DNA of 15,972 nucleotides from Actinomycetes bacterium (GCA_023420415.1 JAEZWF010000053.1:1-15972); one strand, 5' to 3'; shown: positions 7,090-15,560, numbered from the stretch's first letter. Translations and numbers: made by a program. The notes: generated from the sequence alone by a model not told the origin.

Positions 7090-7901
7090 TGCGTGGGTCG
7101 TCGCGGGCCGCAGCAGTCGCAGCGGGCAAGGCGCTGGACTCCGCCCTCGCGGGCGGTGCCGACCGGCGCGTGCTCGGGGACGAGCTGCTCGCCGTCGTCG
7201 GCGCGTTCGACGGCTCTGCCACCCTGCGCCGTGCGGTGGCCGACCCCTCGCGCGAGCCGGCCGACCGCAAGGCGCTGGCCGAGCGGTTGCTCGGCGGCAA
7301 GGTGTCGGCTCCGACCCTCGAGGTCGTCCAGGACGTCGTCGGGCAGCGGTGGGCCACCGAGCGTGACCTCACCGACACCCTCGAGGACCTCGGCGTCTCG
7401 GCCCTGCTGGCCGGTGCCGAGCAGGACGGCCAGATCGACCGGGTCGAGGACGAGCTGTTCCGGTTCGAGCGCACCGTCGCCGCCAGCCCCGAGCTGCGCG
7501 ACGCGCTCACCAACCGGCAGGGCGATGCGCAGGCCAAGAGCCAGCTGGTCGACCGCCTGCTCGGCGGCTTGGCCGCCCCGGACACCGTGCGCCTGGTCCG
7601 CCAGGCCGTGCTGTCCGGGCGCGGACGCAAGTTCGAGCGCACCATGGAGCACTACCTGCAGCTGGCTGCCCAGCGGCGCGACCAGCTGACCGCGGTGGTC
7701 ACGGTCGCGGGCGACCTCACCGAGCAGCAGCGCGAACGGCTCGCCGGCGCCCTCCAGGGCATCTACGGCAAGCCGGTCCTGCTCCAGCAGGTCGTCGACC
7801 CCCAGGTCGTCGGAGGCATCCGGGTGCAGGTCGGCGACGAGGTCGTCGACGGCACGGTCGTACGGCGCCTCGACGAGGTCCGGCGCCGCATCAGCGGCTG
7901 A
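7089..7901 (+). CDS. atpH: ATP synthase F1 subunit delta, long actinobacterial form
   Basis: A 270-residue subunit that joins the b stalk to the top of the alpha3beta3 head. It is about 90 residues longer than E. coli AtpH. Actinobacterial delta subunits outside mycobacteria are usually about 270 residues, so the length is normal for the phylum. The OSCP-like C-terminal region is recognisable: VVTVAGDLTEQQRERLAGALQGIYGKP, then the closing VDPQVVGGIRVQVGDEVVDGTVVRRLDEVRR typical of AtpH. The ATG overlaps the atpF stop by one base. After the stop there is a 122-base gap to atpA holding one GTATGCCG copy (7923, inverted) and the second CA-rich repeat. Confidence 0.95.
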   Translation: MRGSSRAAAVAAGKALDSALAGGADRRVLGDELLAVVGAFDGSATLRRAVADPSREPADRKALAERLLGGKVSAPTLEVVQDVVGQRWATERDLTDTLEDLGVSALLAGAEQDGQIDRVEDELFRFERTVAASPELRDALTNRQGDAQAKSQLVDRLLGGLAAPDTVRLVRQAVLSGRGRKFERTMEHYLQLAAQRRDQLTAVVTVAGDLTEQQRERLAGALQGIYGKPVLLQQVVDPQVVGGIRVQVGDEVVDGTVVRRLDEVRRRISG

Positions 7902-7928
7902 CGCACCACGGACGCGACCACGCGGCAT

Positions 7929-7959
7929 ACGCACCACCCAGCGGCACCCACCAACTGAA
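7929..7959 (+). repeat. CA-rich intergenic repeat, copy 2 (before atpA)
   Basis: This is the partner of the element at 6163-6191: the same ACGCACCACCC start (7929-7939) and the same CAACTGAA end (7952-7959), with two extra bases in the middle. The remaining leader to the atpA ATG is also A/C-rich and ends with AAAGGGAGAAGAGA as ribosome-binding region. It directly follows the CGGCATAC word at 7923-7930, which overlaps its first two bases. Confidence 0.45.
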
Positions 7960-8023
7960 CAGCCACACCAGAAGCCGACTCGCCCGAGCCGGCAGCTGCA
8001 CCATCAAAGGGAGAAGAGATCAG

Positions 8024-9661
8024 ATGACGGAGCTTTCGATCCGTCCGGAGGAGATCCGGGACGCGCTGGACAACTTCGTCCAGTCCTACGAGCCCGGCGC
8101 GGCCTCCCGCGAAGAGGTCGGCCGCGTCACCGACGCCGGTGACGGCATCGCCCACGTCGAGGGCCTGCCCTCGGCGATGACCAACGAGCTGCTCGAGTTC
8201 GAGGACGGCACCCTGGGCCTCGCGCTCAACCTCGACGTCCACGAGATCGGCGTCGTCATCCTCGGTGACTTCTCCAAGATCGAGGAGGGCCAGCAGGTCA
8301 AGCGCACCGGCGAGATCCTCTCGGTCCCGGTCGGTGACGCGTTCCTCGGCCGCGTGGTCAACCCGCTCGGCCAGCCGATCGACGGCCTGGGCGAGATCGA
8401 GTCGACCGAGAGCCGCGCGCTGGAGCTGCAGGCCCCCAACGTGGTCCAGCGCCAGTCGGTGCACCAGCCGCTGCAGACGGGCATCAAGGCCGTCGACGCC
8501 ATGACCCCGATCGGCCGTGGCCAGCGCCAGCTCATCATCGGCGACCGCCAGACCGGCAAGACCACGGTCGCGATCGACACGATCCTCAACCAGAAGGCCA
8601 ACTGGGAGAGTGGCGACCCGGAGAAGCAGGTCCGCTGCATCTACGTCGCCGTCGGCCAGAAGGGCTCGACCATCGCCTCCGTGCGCGGCACCCTCGAGGA
8701 GGCCGGTGCGCTGGAGTACACGACGATCGTCGCGGCCCCCGCGTCCGACGCCGCGGGCTTCAAGTACCTCGCGCCGTTCACCGGTTCGGCCATCGGCCAG
8801 CACTGGATGTACGACGCCAAGCACGTCCTCATCGTCTTCGACGACCTGTCCAAGCAGGCCGAGGCCTACCGCGCGATGTCGCTGCTGCTGCGCCGCCCGC
8901 CGGGCCGCGAGGCATACCCCGGCGACGTGTTCTACCTGCACAGCCGGCTGCTGGAGCGCTGCGCCAAGCTGTCCGACGAGCTCGGCGCCGGCTCGATGAC
9001 CGGTCTGCCGATCATCGAGACCAAGGCCGGTGACGTCTCGGCGTACATCCCGACCAACGTCATCTCCATCACCGACGGCCAGATCTACCTGCAGGCCGAC
9101 CTGTTCAACGCCAACGTCCGCCCGGCGATCGACGTGGGTGTCTCGGTCTCCCGCGTCGGTGGTGCCGCGCAGATCAAGGCCATGAAGGACGTGTCCGGTC
9201 GACTCAAGCTCGACCTGGCCCAGTTCCGTGCGCTCGAGGCGTTCGCCATGTTCGCCTCGGACCTCGACCCGGCCTCGCGTGCCCAGCTGGCCCGCGGTGG
9301 TCGCCTCGTCGAGGTGCTCAAGCAGCCGCAGTCCGACCCGTTCCCGGTCGAGGAGGAGGTCGTGTCCATCTGGGCCGGTACCTCCGGTGAGCTCGACTCG
9401 GTCGCCGTCGAGGACGTGCGCAAGTTCGAGGCCGAGTTCCTCGACTACCTGCGCCGCGAGAAGTCCGGTCTGCTCGAGGCCATCCGCGAGACGGGCAAGT
9501 TCGCCGACGAGACCCGCGCGGGTCTCGAGGAGGCGATCAACACGTTCAAGCAGCAGTTCCAGGGCTCGGGCTCCGAGAACACCCCGGTCGGCCACGAGGC
9601 CGACCCGGAGGAGCTCGGTCACGACGTCGCCCAGGAGCAGATCGTCAAGCAGAAGCGCTGA
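8024..9661 (+). CDS. atpA: ATP synthase F1 subunit alpha
   Basis: A 545-residue nucleotide-binding but non-catalytic subunit, three copies alternating with beta. The beta-barrel domain covers about residues 25-95. The P-loop GDRQTGKTT is at 173-181 with Lys179. Downstream lies the ATPase region FDDLSKQAEAYR and the RPPGREAYPGDVFYLHSRLLER block. The alpha signature SVSRVGGAAQIKAMK contains the arginine finger that reaches the beta site. The C-terminal acidic tail (GHEADPEELGHDVAQEQ) is typical of actinobacteria. The ATG at 8024 follows AGGGAGAAG. Threonine codons favour ACC over ACG (18 to 8 by hand count). One imperfect copy of the word (AGGCATAC) lies at 8920. Confidence 0.98.
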   Translation: MTELSIRPEEIRDALDNFVQSYEPGAASREEVGRVTDAGDGIAHVEGLPSAMTNELLEFEDGTLGLALNLDVHEIGVVILGDFSKIEEGQQVKRTGEILSVPVGDAFLGRVVNPLGQPIDGLGEIESTESRALELQAPNVVQRQSVHQPLQTGIKAVDAMTPIGRGQRQLIIGDRQTGKTTVAIDTILNQKANWESGDPEKQVRCIYVAVGQKGSTIASVRGTLEEAGALEYTTIVAAPASDAAGFKYLAPFTGSAIGQHWMYDAKHVLIVFDDLSKQAEAYRAMSLLLRRPPGREAYPGDVFYLHSRLLERCAKLSDELGAGSMTGLPIIETKAGDVSAYIPTNVISITDGQIYLQADLFNANVRPAIDVGVSVSRVGGAAQIKAMKDVSGRLKLDLAQFRALEAFAMFASDLDPASRAQLARGGRLVEVLKQPQSDPFPVEEEVVSIWAGTSGELDSVAVEDVRKFEAEFLDYLRREKSGLLEAIRETGKFADETRAGLEEAINTFKQQFQGSGSENTPVGHEADPEELGHDVAQEQIVKQKR

Positions 9662-9719
9662 GGTATGCCGCGTGCGCCCGTCGGGCGCGCGCGGCACCTG
9701 AGCCGCTGCACGGCATACC
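9662..9719 (+). other. Strong hairpin and overlapping inverted repeat between atpA and atpG
   Basis: Starting five bases after the atpA stop, the arms 9666-9679 and 9683-9696 form a 14-base-pair stem (one G-T pair) closed by a three-base loop, almost all G-C. There is no T-run after it. The left end of this stem also belongs to a second inverted repeat: GGTATGCCG (9662-9670) with CGGCATACC (9711-9719), nine perfect pairs. The two structures share 9666-9670 and so exclude each other in RNA. It could be an mRNA processing or attenuation element setting expression of atpG, atpD and atpC relative to atpA. The pairings are seen; the role is inferred. Confidence 0.55.
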
Positions 9720-9751
9720 CACGAACCAGGAACCAGGAGAGGCGGAAACGT

Positions 9752-10651
9752 ATGGGAGCGCAGACGCGGGTCTACCGCCAGCGCATCCGCGCCGTCAATT
9801 CGACCAAGAAGATCACCCGCGCGATGGAGCTCATCGCCGCGTCCCGGGTGGTCAAGGCGCAGCAGCGGGTGCGTGAGTCCTCGCCGTACGCCCGGGCGCT
9901 GACCCGTGCGGTGTCGGCGGTGGCGACGTTCTCCAACGTCGACCACCCCCTGACGACCGAGAGGGACGACGTCAAGCGCGCGGCCGTCCTGGTCATCTCC
10001 TCCGACCGTGGCCTCGCCGGTGCCTACAGCTCCAGCGTGATCCGCGAGAGCGAGAAGCTCATCGGGGAGCTGCGGGAGCAGGGCAAGGAGGTCGTGCCCT
10101 ACCTCGTCGGTCGCAAGGCGGTCAGCTACTACAAGTTCCGCAAGCGCGAGTACGCGCAGGAGTGGACCGGCTTCACCGACCAGCCGACGTTCGAGATCGC
10201 CCGCGAGATCGGCGAGACGCTCGTGGCGCGGTTCGTGCAGCCCGAGGACGAGGGCGGTGTCGACGAGGTCCACGTGGTCTTCACGCGGTTCGTCAACATG
10301 GTCACCCAGGAGCCGGACGTCATCCGCATGCTGCCGCTGGAGGTCGTCGAGGGCGAGGAGGCCCCCGAGGCCGACGACGTCCTGCCGCTGTACGAGTTCG
10401 AGCCGAGCGCCGAGCAGGTCCTCGACGCGCTGCTGCCGAAGTACGTCAGCGCCCGCATCTTCAACTGCCTCCTGCAGGCCGCTGCCTCCGAGCTCGCCTC
10501 GCGCCAGCGCGCGATGAAGTCGGCGACGGACAACGCCGAGGAGCTCGTCAAGAAGTACACCCGGCTGGCCAACCAGGCCCGCCAGGCCGAGATCACCCAA
10601 GAGATCAGCGAGATCGTGGGCGGCGCCAGCGCCCTCGCCGACGCCAGCTAG
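9752..10651 (+). CDS. atpG: ATP synthase F1 subunit gamma
   Basis: A 299-residue central rotor shaft. The N-terminal helix (RIRAVNSTKKITRAMELIAASR) and C-terminal helix (ASRQRAMKSATDNAEELVKKYTRLANQARQAEITQEISEIVGGA) form the coiled coil inside the head. The middle Rossmann-like part contains SSDRGLAGAYSSSV. The start is ATG 9752, with AGGAGAGG (9735-9742) nine bases upstream. The frame is open back to an ATG at 9665, but that start lies inside the hairpin, lacks a ribosome site, and would add 29 residues absent from the family. The gene ends in three consecutive in-frame TAG codons (10649-10657). Threonine codons are mixed (ACC 9, ACG 7 by hand count). Confidence 0.96.
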   Translation: MGAQTRVYRQRIRAVNSTKKITRAMELIAASRVVKAQQRVRESSPYARALTRAVSAVATFSNVDHPLTTERDDVKRAAVLVISSDRGLAGAYSSSVIRESEKLIGELREQGKEVVPYLVGRKAVSYYKFRKREYAQEWTGFTDQPTFEIAREIGETLVARFVQPEDEGGVDEVHVVFTRFVNMVTQEPDVIRMLPLEVVEGEEAPEADDVLPLYEFEPSAEQVLDALLPKYVSARIFNCLLQAAASELASRQRAMKSATDNAEELVKKYTRLANQARQAEITQEISEIVGGASALADAS

Positions 10652-10678
10652 TAGTAGAGAGAGACGGTAGGAAAAGAC

Positions 10679-12156
<1,478 letters not shown>

Positions 12157-12157
<1 letters not shown>

Positions 12158-12435
12158 TGGCGGCCACGCTCGAGGTCGACCTGGTCGACGCGGTGGGCAA
12201 GGTCTGGTCGGGCCGGGCCCGCCAGGTCTCGGCCCCCGCGGCCGACGGGGAGATCGGCATCCTCGCGGGGCACACGCCGATCCTCTCGGTGCTCCGCGCG
12301 GGTGAGGTGCGGGTGCGCACCGAGGGCGAGGGTGTGCTCTCGTGGCACGTCGACGGGGGCTTCCTGTCCGTCGACTCGGACACGGTCACGATCGTCGTCG
12401 ACGCGCTGAGCGACTCGACGTCCTCGTCCCACTGA
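12157..12435 (+). CDS. atpC: ATP synthase F1 subunit epsilon, short form without C-terminal helices
   Basis: A 92-residue subunit comprising the N-terminal beta-sandwich: VDLVDAVGKVWSGRARQVSAPAADGEIGILAGHTPILSVLRAGEVRV, then the VDGGFLSVDSDTVTIVVDAL strands. E. coli epsilon is about 139 residues and many actinobacterial ones about 120. Here the protein ends right after the sandwich with a Ser-rich tail, so the two-helix C-terminal domain that can extend into the head and inhibit hydrolysis is missing. The frame is closed cleanly by TGA with no sign of a frameshift. The ATG overlaps the atpD stop by one base, giving tight coupling. Confidence 0.94.
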
Positions 12436-12445
12436 GGCCGGCCGC

Positions 12446-12865
12446 GTGCACGGGGGCGTCGTCGTCGCAGTCGTGACGGTGGTGCTGCTCGCGCTCGTGA
12501 CGGCTGCCCTGTGGCTCTCGCGACGGCACACGCTCGACCGTCGCGTGGGGTCCTTCCGCTGCGCGCTGCGCCACGGCACCCGCTGGCCGGGTGGCGTGGC
12601 GCAGTACGGCGCGGCGTCCCTGTACTGGTGGCGCTCGTGGTCGTTGGCCCCGCGGCCCGCGCGGCGGTGGGAGCGCGAGTCCCTCGCGGTCGTCGCCAAG
12701 CGCCAGGCCGACGTGGCCGGTGCGCCCGGCGACCTCGTCGTGACGTGCCGGTCCCGGTCCGCCGGGCGGCCGGTCGAGTTCGAGCTGCTGCTGTCCGCGG
12801 ACGCGTACGCGGGCCTCACCTCCTGGATCGAGGCGACGCCGTCGCGCGTCGGCTCGGTCATCTGA
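12446..12865 (+). CDS. DUF2550 family membrane-anchored protein
   Basis: A 139-residue protein with an N-terminal hydrophobic anchor (about residues 4-24, VVVAVVTVVLLALVTAALWL). A basic cytoplasmic or cell-wall-side domain follows, containing RRVGSFRCALR, YWWRSWSLAPRPARRWERESL and EFELLLSADAYAGLTSWIEATPSR. The Cys and the GSFxCxLR/W pattern, with the position directly after atpC, match the DUF2550 family; the M. tuberculosis member at the same place is Rv1312. Its function is not known. The GTG at 12446 is ten bases after the atpC stop with no clear ribosome-binding site, so a start slightly downstream cannot be excluded. It is probably co-transcribed with the atp operon. Confidence 0.82.
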   Translation: MHGGVVVAVVTVVLLALVTAALWLSRRHTLDRRVGSFRCALRHGTRWPGGVAQYGAASLYWWRSWSLAPRPARRWERESLAVVAKRQADVAGAPGDLVVTCRSRSAGRPVEFELLLSADAYAGLTSWIEATPSRVGSVI

Positions 12866-12890
12866 CCCCCTCGTCCGGGAGGATCCTCGC

Positions 12891-13586
12891 GTGCGTCTCG
12901 TCGTCGCGTCCTGCGCCGCCCGCTACACGGGCCGGCTGTCGGCCCACCTGCCTCGCGCGACGCGTCTGCTCGTCGTCAAGGCGGACGGCAGCGTGCTGCT
13001 GCACTCCGACGGCGGCTCCTACAAGCCGCTGAACTGGATGAGCCCGCCGTGCTCGCTGGCCGTGGGCGAGCCGGACGACGAGTCGCGCGCCGCGGGGGTC
13101 ACGCAGGTCTGGACCGTGCAGCACCAGAAGTCCGACGACCGGCTCGAGATCGAGCTGTTCGACGTGCTGCACGACAGCGCGCACGAGCTCGGGGTGGACC
13201 CGGGCCTCGTCAAGGACGGCGTGGAGGCGCACCTCCAGGAGCTCCTGGCCGCCCAGATCGGCCTGCTCGGCGACGGGCACGTGCTGGTGCGCCGCGAGTA
13301 CCCCACGGCGATCGGCCCGGTGGACATCCTCGCGAAGGACCCCACGGGCGGGTCGGTCGCGATCGAGATCAAGCGCCGCGGCGACATCGACGGGGTCGAG
13401 CAGCTCACGCGTTACCTCGAGCTGCTCAACCGCGACCCGCTGCTCGCGCCCGTGCGGGGCGTGTTCGCGGCGCAGGAGATCAAGCCGCAGGCGCGCGTGC
13501 TCGCCACCGACCGCGGCATCGCGTGCCTGACGCTCGACTACGACGCGATGCGCGGCGTCGACGACGTGGACTCCCGGCTCTTCTGA
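12891..13586 (+). CDS. nucS: Mismatch-specific endonuclease NucS (EndoMS)
   Basis: A 231-residue nuclease that cuts both strands at G-T, G-G and T-T mismatches and supplies mismatch repair in actinobacteria, which lack MutS and MutL. The N-terminal DNA-binding/dimerisation domain covers about residues 1-115, including the SYKPLNWMSPP segment. The RecB-like nuclease domain has Asp145 (IGPVDIL) and Glu159-x-Lys161 (AIEIKRRGD). The C-terminal DSRLF is the short clamp-binding peptide expected at the end of NucS. The GTG start at 12891 follows GGGAGG (12877-12882) at eight bases, and length agrees with the family. Thr codons are mostly ACG (7 against 2). It lies 25 bases after the DUF2550 gene. 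Confidence 0.95.
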   Translation: MRLVVASCAARYTGRLSAHLPRATRLLVVKADGSVLLHSDGGSYKPLNWMSPPCSLAVGEPDDESRAAGVTQVWTVQHQKSDDRLEIELFDVLHDSAHELGVDPGLVKDGVEAHLQELLAAQIGLLGDGHVLVRREYPTAIGPVDILAKDPTGGSVAIEIKRRGDIDGVEQLTRYLELLNRDPLLAPVRGVFAAQEIKPQARVLATDRGIACLTLDYDAMRGVDDVDSRLF

Positions 13587-13609
13587 CCCCGCGACCGCCG
13601 TCGGTCCGC

Positions 13610-13624
13610 GATGATGACGGCATG
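13610..13624 (+). promoter_or_regulatory. Candidate leaderless promoter element at the small membrane protein gene
   Basis: The sequence GATGATGACGGCATG ends in the start codon of the gene at 13622. GATGAT could be a degenerate -10 (xAnnnT) six bases before ATG, with no Shine-Dalgarno in between. It resembles the sequence before nagA (14022-14036) at 11 of 15 positions, which suggests a shared leaderless promoter form. No clear -35 is visible. Confidence 0.3.
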
Positions 13625-14029
13625 ACCGGCACCGCTCCCGACCTGGACGTCCGTCGCGCGGCGGGCGTCGTCTGGCGCGCGCTCGTGCTGTGCTGGGTGC
13701 TCGGCGTGGTGCTCGCGCTCGTGACCGGCGCGGGCGGGCTGGGGGTCGGGCTGGTCTCGTACGCGGTGGTGCTCGGGGCCGTCCCCGTGTTCGTCGTCGG
13801 GGGGACGGGGGCGATGCTGGTCGAGCACCGGTTGGTCGACGCCGGACCCGCGCACCGCGCCGCGGTGTACGGGGCGCTCGGCGCGGGCGTCGCGCTCCTG
13901 GCCGGTCTGGTCGTGCTGCAGGCGGGTGTGGCGTCCTGGTGGGGGTTCGTCCTCGCGTCCGTCGGTGCGGCGTCCGCGGCGGGGGCGAGCGTGTGGGCCG
14001 CGTGGTCGCGGGGGCGTGGGGGACAATGA
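13622..14029 (+). CDS. Small four-helix membrane protein of unknown function
   Basis: A 135-residue protein that I do not recognise. It has a polar start of about 15 residues (MTGTAPDLDVRRAAG) and four hydrophobic segments at about 16-36, 42-66, 79-101 and 105-128. A charged loop, VEHRLVDAGPAHRA, lies between the second and third, and a short basic end is SRGRGGQ. The helices are Gly-, Ala- and Val-rich with a GxGxG-type run (GAGGLGVG), and there are no conserved charged residues inside the membrane that would suggest a transporter. It lies between nucS (35 bases upstream) and nagA (four bases downstream of its stop). The coding case rests on length, strong GC third-position bias and clean topology. 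Confidence 0.7.
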   Translation: MTGTAPDLDVRRAAGVVWRALVLCWVLGVVLALVTGAGGLGVGLVSYAVVLGAVPVFVVGGTGAMLVEHRLVDAGPAHRAAVYGALGAGVALLAGLVVLQAGVASWWGFVLASVGAASAAGASVWAAWSRGRGGQ

Positions 14030-14036
14030 CCGCGTG
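14022..14036 (+). promoter_or_regulatory. Candidate leaderless promoter element at nagA
   Basis: GACAATGACCGCGTG ends in the GTG start of nagA and overlaps the stop of the preceding gene. GACAAT is one base from TACAAT, a good actinobacterial -10, and ends six bases before the start codon. No ribosome-binding site is present in the four-base gap or just before it. This fits a leaderless nagA transcript, though read-through from upstream is equally possible. Confidence 0.35.
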
Positions 14037-15266
14037 AGCGACCTCCCGGAGTCCGAGATCCTGCTGCGTGGCCGGGTCGTCACGCCGACGCACGTGCTCG
14101 AGGACGGGCTCCTGGTCACCCGGGGCGCGACGATCACCTGGATCGGTCCCGCGGACGAGGCGCCCGCGCCGTGGAACGAGCGCCTGCCCGAGGCGTCCGA
14201 CGACGTCGTGCTGCCCGGTCTGGTCGACGTGCACTGCCACGGGGGCGGCGGTGCGAGCTTCCCGGACGCGACGACGGCGGAGCAGGTCGCGACCGCGGCA
14301 CACGAGCACCTGCGCCACGGGACGACGACGCTCGTCGCGTCGTTGGTGACGGCTCCGCCGGACGTCCTGCTCGCGCGCACGGCGCTGCTCGCGGACGCGG
14401 CCGACGCCGGCGTCGTCGCGGGCATCCATCTCGAGGGGCCGTTCCTGTCGCACGCACGCTGCGGCGCGCAGAACCCCGGTGACATGCTCGCGGGCGACCC
14501 GGCGCTGGTCGACGCGGTGGTCCAGGCCGCGCGCGGGCACCTGGTGACGATGACGGTCGCGCCCGAGGTCGTCGGTGTGCACGCGGGACAGGGCGACGAC
14601 GTGCTGGCCGCCCTGGTGCGCGGCGGCGCGCTCCCGTCGATCGGCCACACGGACGCGAGCGCGGTGCAGGTGGAGGCGGCCGTCGACCGCACGTTCGACC
14701 TGCTCGCGGCGGACCCGGCGGCGCGCTCGGGCCGGCCGACCGCCACCCACCTGTTCAACGGGATGCGCCCGGTGCACCACCGCGACCCGGGTCCGGTCCT
14801 GGCGTGCCTCGCGGCGGCGGGACGCGGTGAGCTCGTCGTCGAGCTCGTCGCGGACGGCACGCACCTGGATCCCGCGACGGTCGTGGCGGTGTTCGACCTG
14901 GTCGGTGCGGACGCGGTGGCGCTCGTGACCGACGCGATGGCGGCCGCGGGGATGGCCGACGGCGACTACCAGCTCGGGCCGATGGCGGTGCGGGTCGCCG
15001 ACGGTGTGGCGCGGGTCGTCGACGGCGACGGTGAGGCGGGCGCGATCGCGGGCGGGGTCGCGCACCTGCTCGACGTCGTGCGCGCGACCGTGGCCGCGGG
15101 TGTGCCGGTGGTCGACGCGGTGCGCGCGGCGTCCCTCACGCCGGCGACGGTGCTCGGGCTGCGGGACGTGGGCGGACTGGTGGCGGGCCTGCGGGCGGAC
15201 GTCCTGGTCGTGGACGGGGACCTCACGCCGCAGCTCGTGCTGCGCGCGGGTGTGCCGGTGGACTGA
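14034..15266 (+). CDS. nagA: N-acetylglucosamine-6-phosphate deacetylase
   Basis: A 410-residue amidohydrolase that deacetylates GlcNAc-6-phosphate to glucosamine-6-phosphate in amino-sugar and cell-wall recycling. The start chosen is GTG 14034, four bases after the preceding stop. The frame runs further upstream, but that would overlap the membrane-protein gene and add nothing conserved. Motifs: DVHCHG with His67/His69, HLEGPF (132-137, metal ligand Glu134), GHTDA (204-208, His205), THLFNGMRPVHHRDPG (from 238) and the catalytic Asp300 in TDAM. A C-terminal GLVAGLRADVLVVD strand closes the amidohydrolase fold. Thr codons are mainly ACG (about 19 against 7). It ends four bases from convergent tatA. 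No other nag gene is in the window. Confidence 0.93.
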   Translation: MSDLPESEILLRGRVVTPTHVLEDGLLVTRGATITWIGPADEAPAPWNERLPEASDDVVLPGLVDVHCHGGGGASFPDATTAEQVATAAHEHLRHGTTTLVASLVTAPPDVLLARTALLADAADAGVVAGIHLEGPFLSHARCGAQNPGDMLAGDPALVDAVVQAARGHLVTMTVAPEVVGVHAGQGDDVLAALVRGGALPSIGHTDASAVQVEAAVDRTFDLLAADPAARSGRPTATHLFNGMRPVHHRDPGPVLACLAAAGRGELVVELVADGTHLDPATVVAVFDLVGADAVALVTDAMAAAGMADGDYQLGPMAVRVADGVARVVDGDGEAGAIAGGVAHLLDVVRATVAAGVPVVDAVRAASLTPATVLGLRDVGGLVAGLRADVLVVDGDLTPQLVLRAGVPVD

Positions 15267-15270
15267 CCCG

Positions 15271-15528
15271 TCAGGCCGCGGGCTGCTGCGGCCCCGGCGG
15301 GGTGGCGGGTGCGGGCACGACGCCGCCCGGGGCTGTGGGGGCGAGGCCGACGGGCGCGGCGGGGCTGCCGGCGGGCTCGTCGGCCGTGAGGTCCTTGACC
15401 TCGCTCTTGAAGATCCGCAGCGACTGCCCGACGCCGCGCGCGAGCTCGGGCAGCTTGTTCGCGCCGAACAGCAGCACGAGCACGGCTACCAGGATGACGA
15501 GGTGCCAGGCGGACAGGTTTCGCAGCAC
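15271..15528 (-). CDS. tatA: Twin-arginine translocase subunit TatA
   Basis: An 85-residue component of the Tat export system, which moves folded proteins across the cytoplasmic membrane. One N-terminal membrane helix (about residues 5-20, LSAWHLVILVAVLVLLF) is followed by the hinge and amphipathic helix GANKLPELARGVGQSLRIFKSEVKDL. A disordered Ala/Pro/Gly-rich tail ends the protein. FG followed by xxKLPELARxxGxxLRxFKxE is the TatA/E signature. TatB would be longer with a Glu in the membrane helix. The start is GTG (plus-strand CAC at 15526-15528) with GGGAGAA seven bases upstream. It is transcribed towards nagA, with four bases between the stops. No tatC is in the window; in actinobacteria tatA and tatC are often apart or elsewhere. 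Confidence 0.94.
   Translation of the reverse strand: MLRNLSAWHLVILVAVLVLLFGANKLPELARGVGQSLRIFKSEVKDLTADEPAGSPAAPVGLAPTAPGGVVPAPATPPGPQQPAA
15274..15293. terminator. Possible hairpin at the nagA/tatA convergence
   Basis: GGCCGC (15274-15279) and GCGGCC (15288-15293) pair across eight bases, eight bases after the nagA stop and inside the last codons of tatA. There is no T-run on either side. It may serve as a weak terminator for nagA transcripts, but GC-rich inverted pairs of this size also occur by chance here. Confidence 0.2.
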
Positions 15529-15560
15529 GGGCGGTTCTCCCAGCTCGGGGCTTCGTCGTC

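Larger units (their letters stand above)
627..9718. repeat. Dispersed octamer GTATGCCG (12 sites) in genes and gaps
   Basis: Plus-strand copies: 627, 879, 2288, 3459, 5006 and 9663. Complementary copies (CGGCATAC): 977, 3370, 4549, 7923 and 9711, plus AGGCATAC at 8920 with one mismatch. Three intergenic copies extend to the same 12-mer GTATGCCGCGTG (4545-4556 and 7919-7930 inverted, 9663-9674 direct). Inside genes they require Tyr TAT or Ala GCA, codons hardly used elsewhere in these genes, so the DNA word rather than the protein appears to be conserved. None occurs from 9719 to the end. A rough expectation for random 70% GC DNA is well below one copy in 9.7 kb. The function is unknown. Confidence 0.7.

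Noticed and set aside
9665..9751. An upstream ATG that would extend atpG by 29 residues.
   Set aside because: It lies in the hairpin after atpA without a ribosome-binding site. AGGAGAGG directly precedes the family-conserved start at 9752.
13926..14033. An upstream ATG in the nagA frame.
   Set aside because: It is inside the preceding membrane-protein gene, encodes only basic low-complexity residues, and NagA proteins begin near the GTG at 14034.
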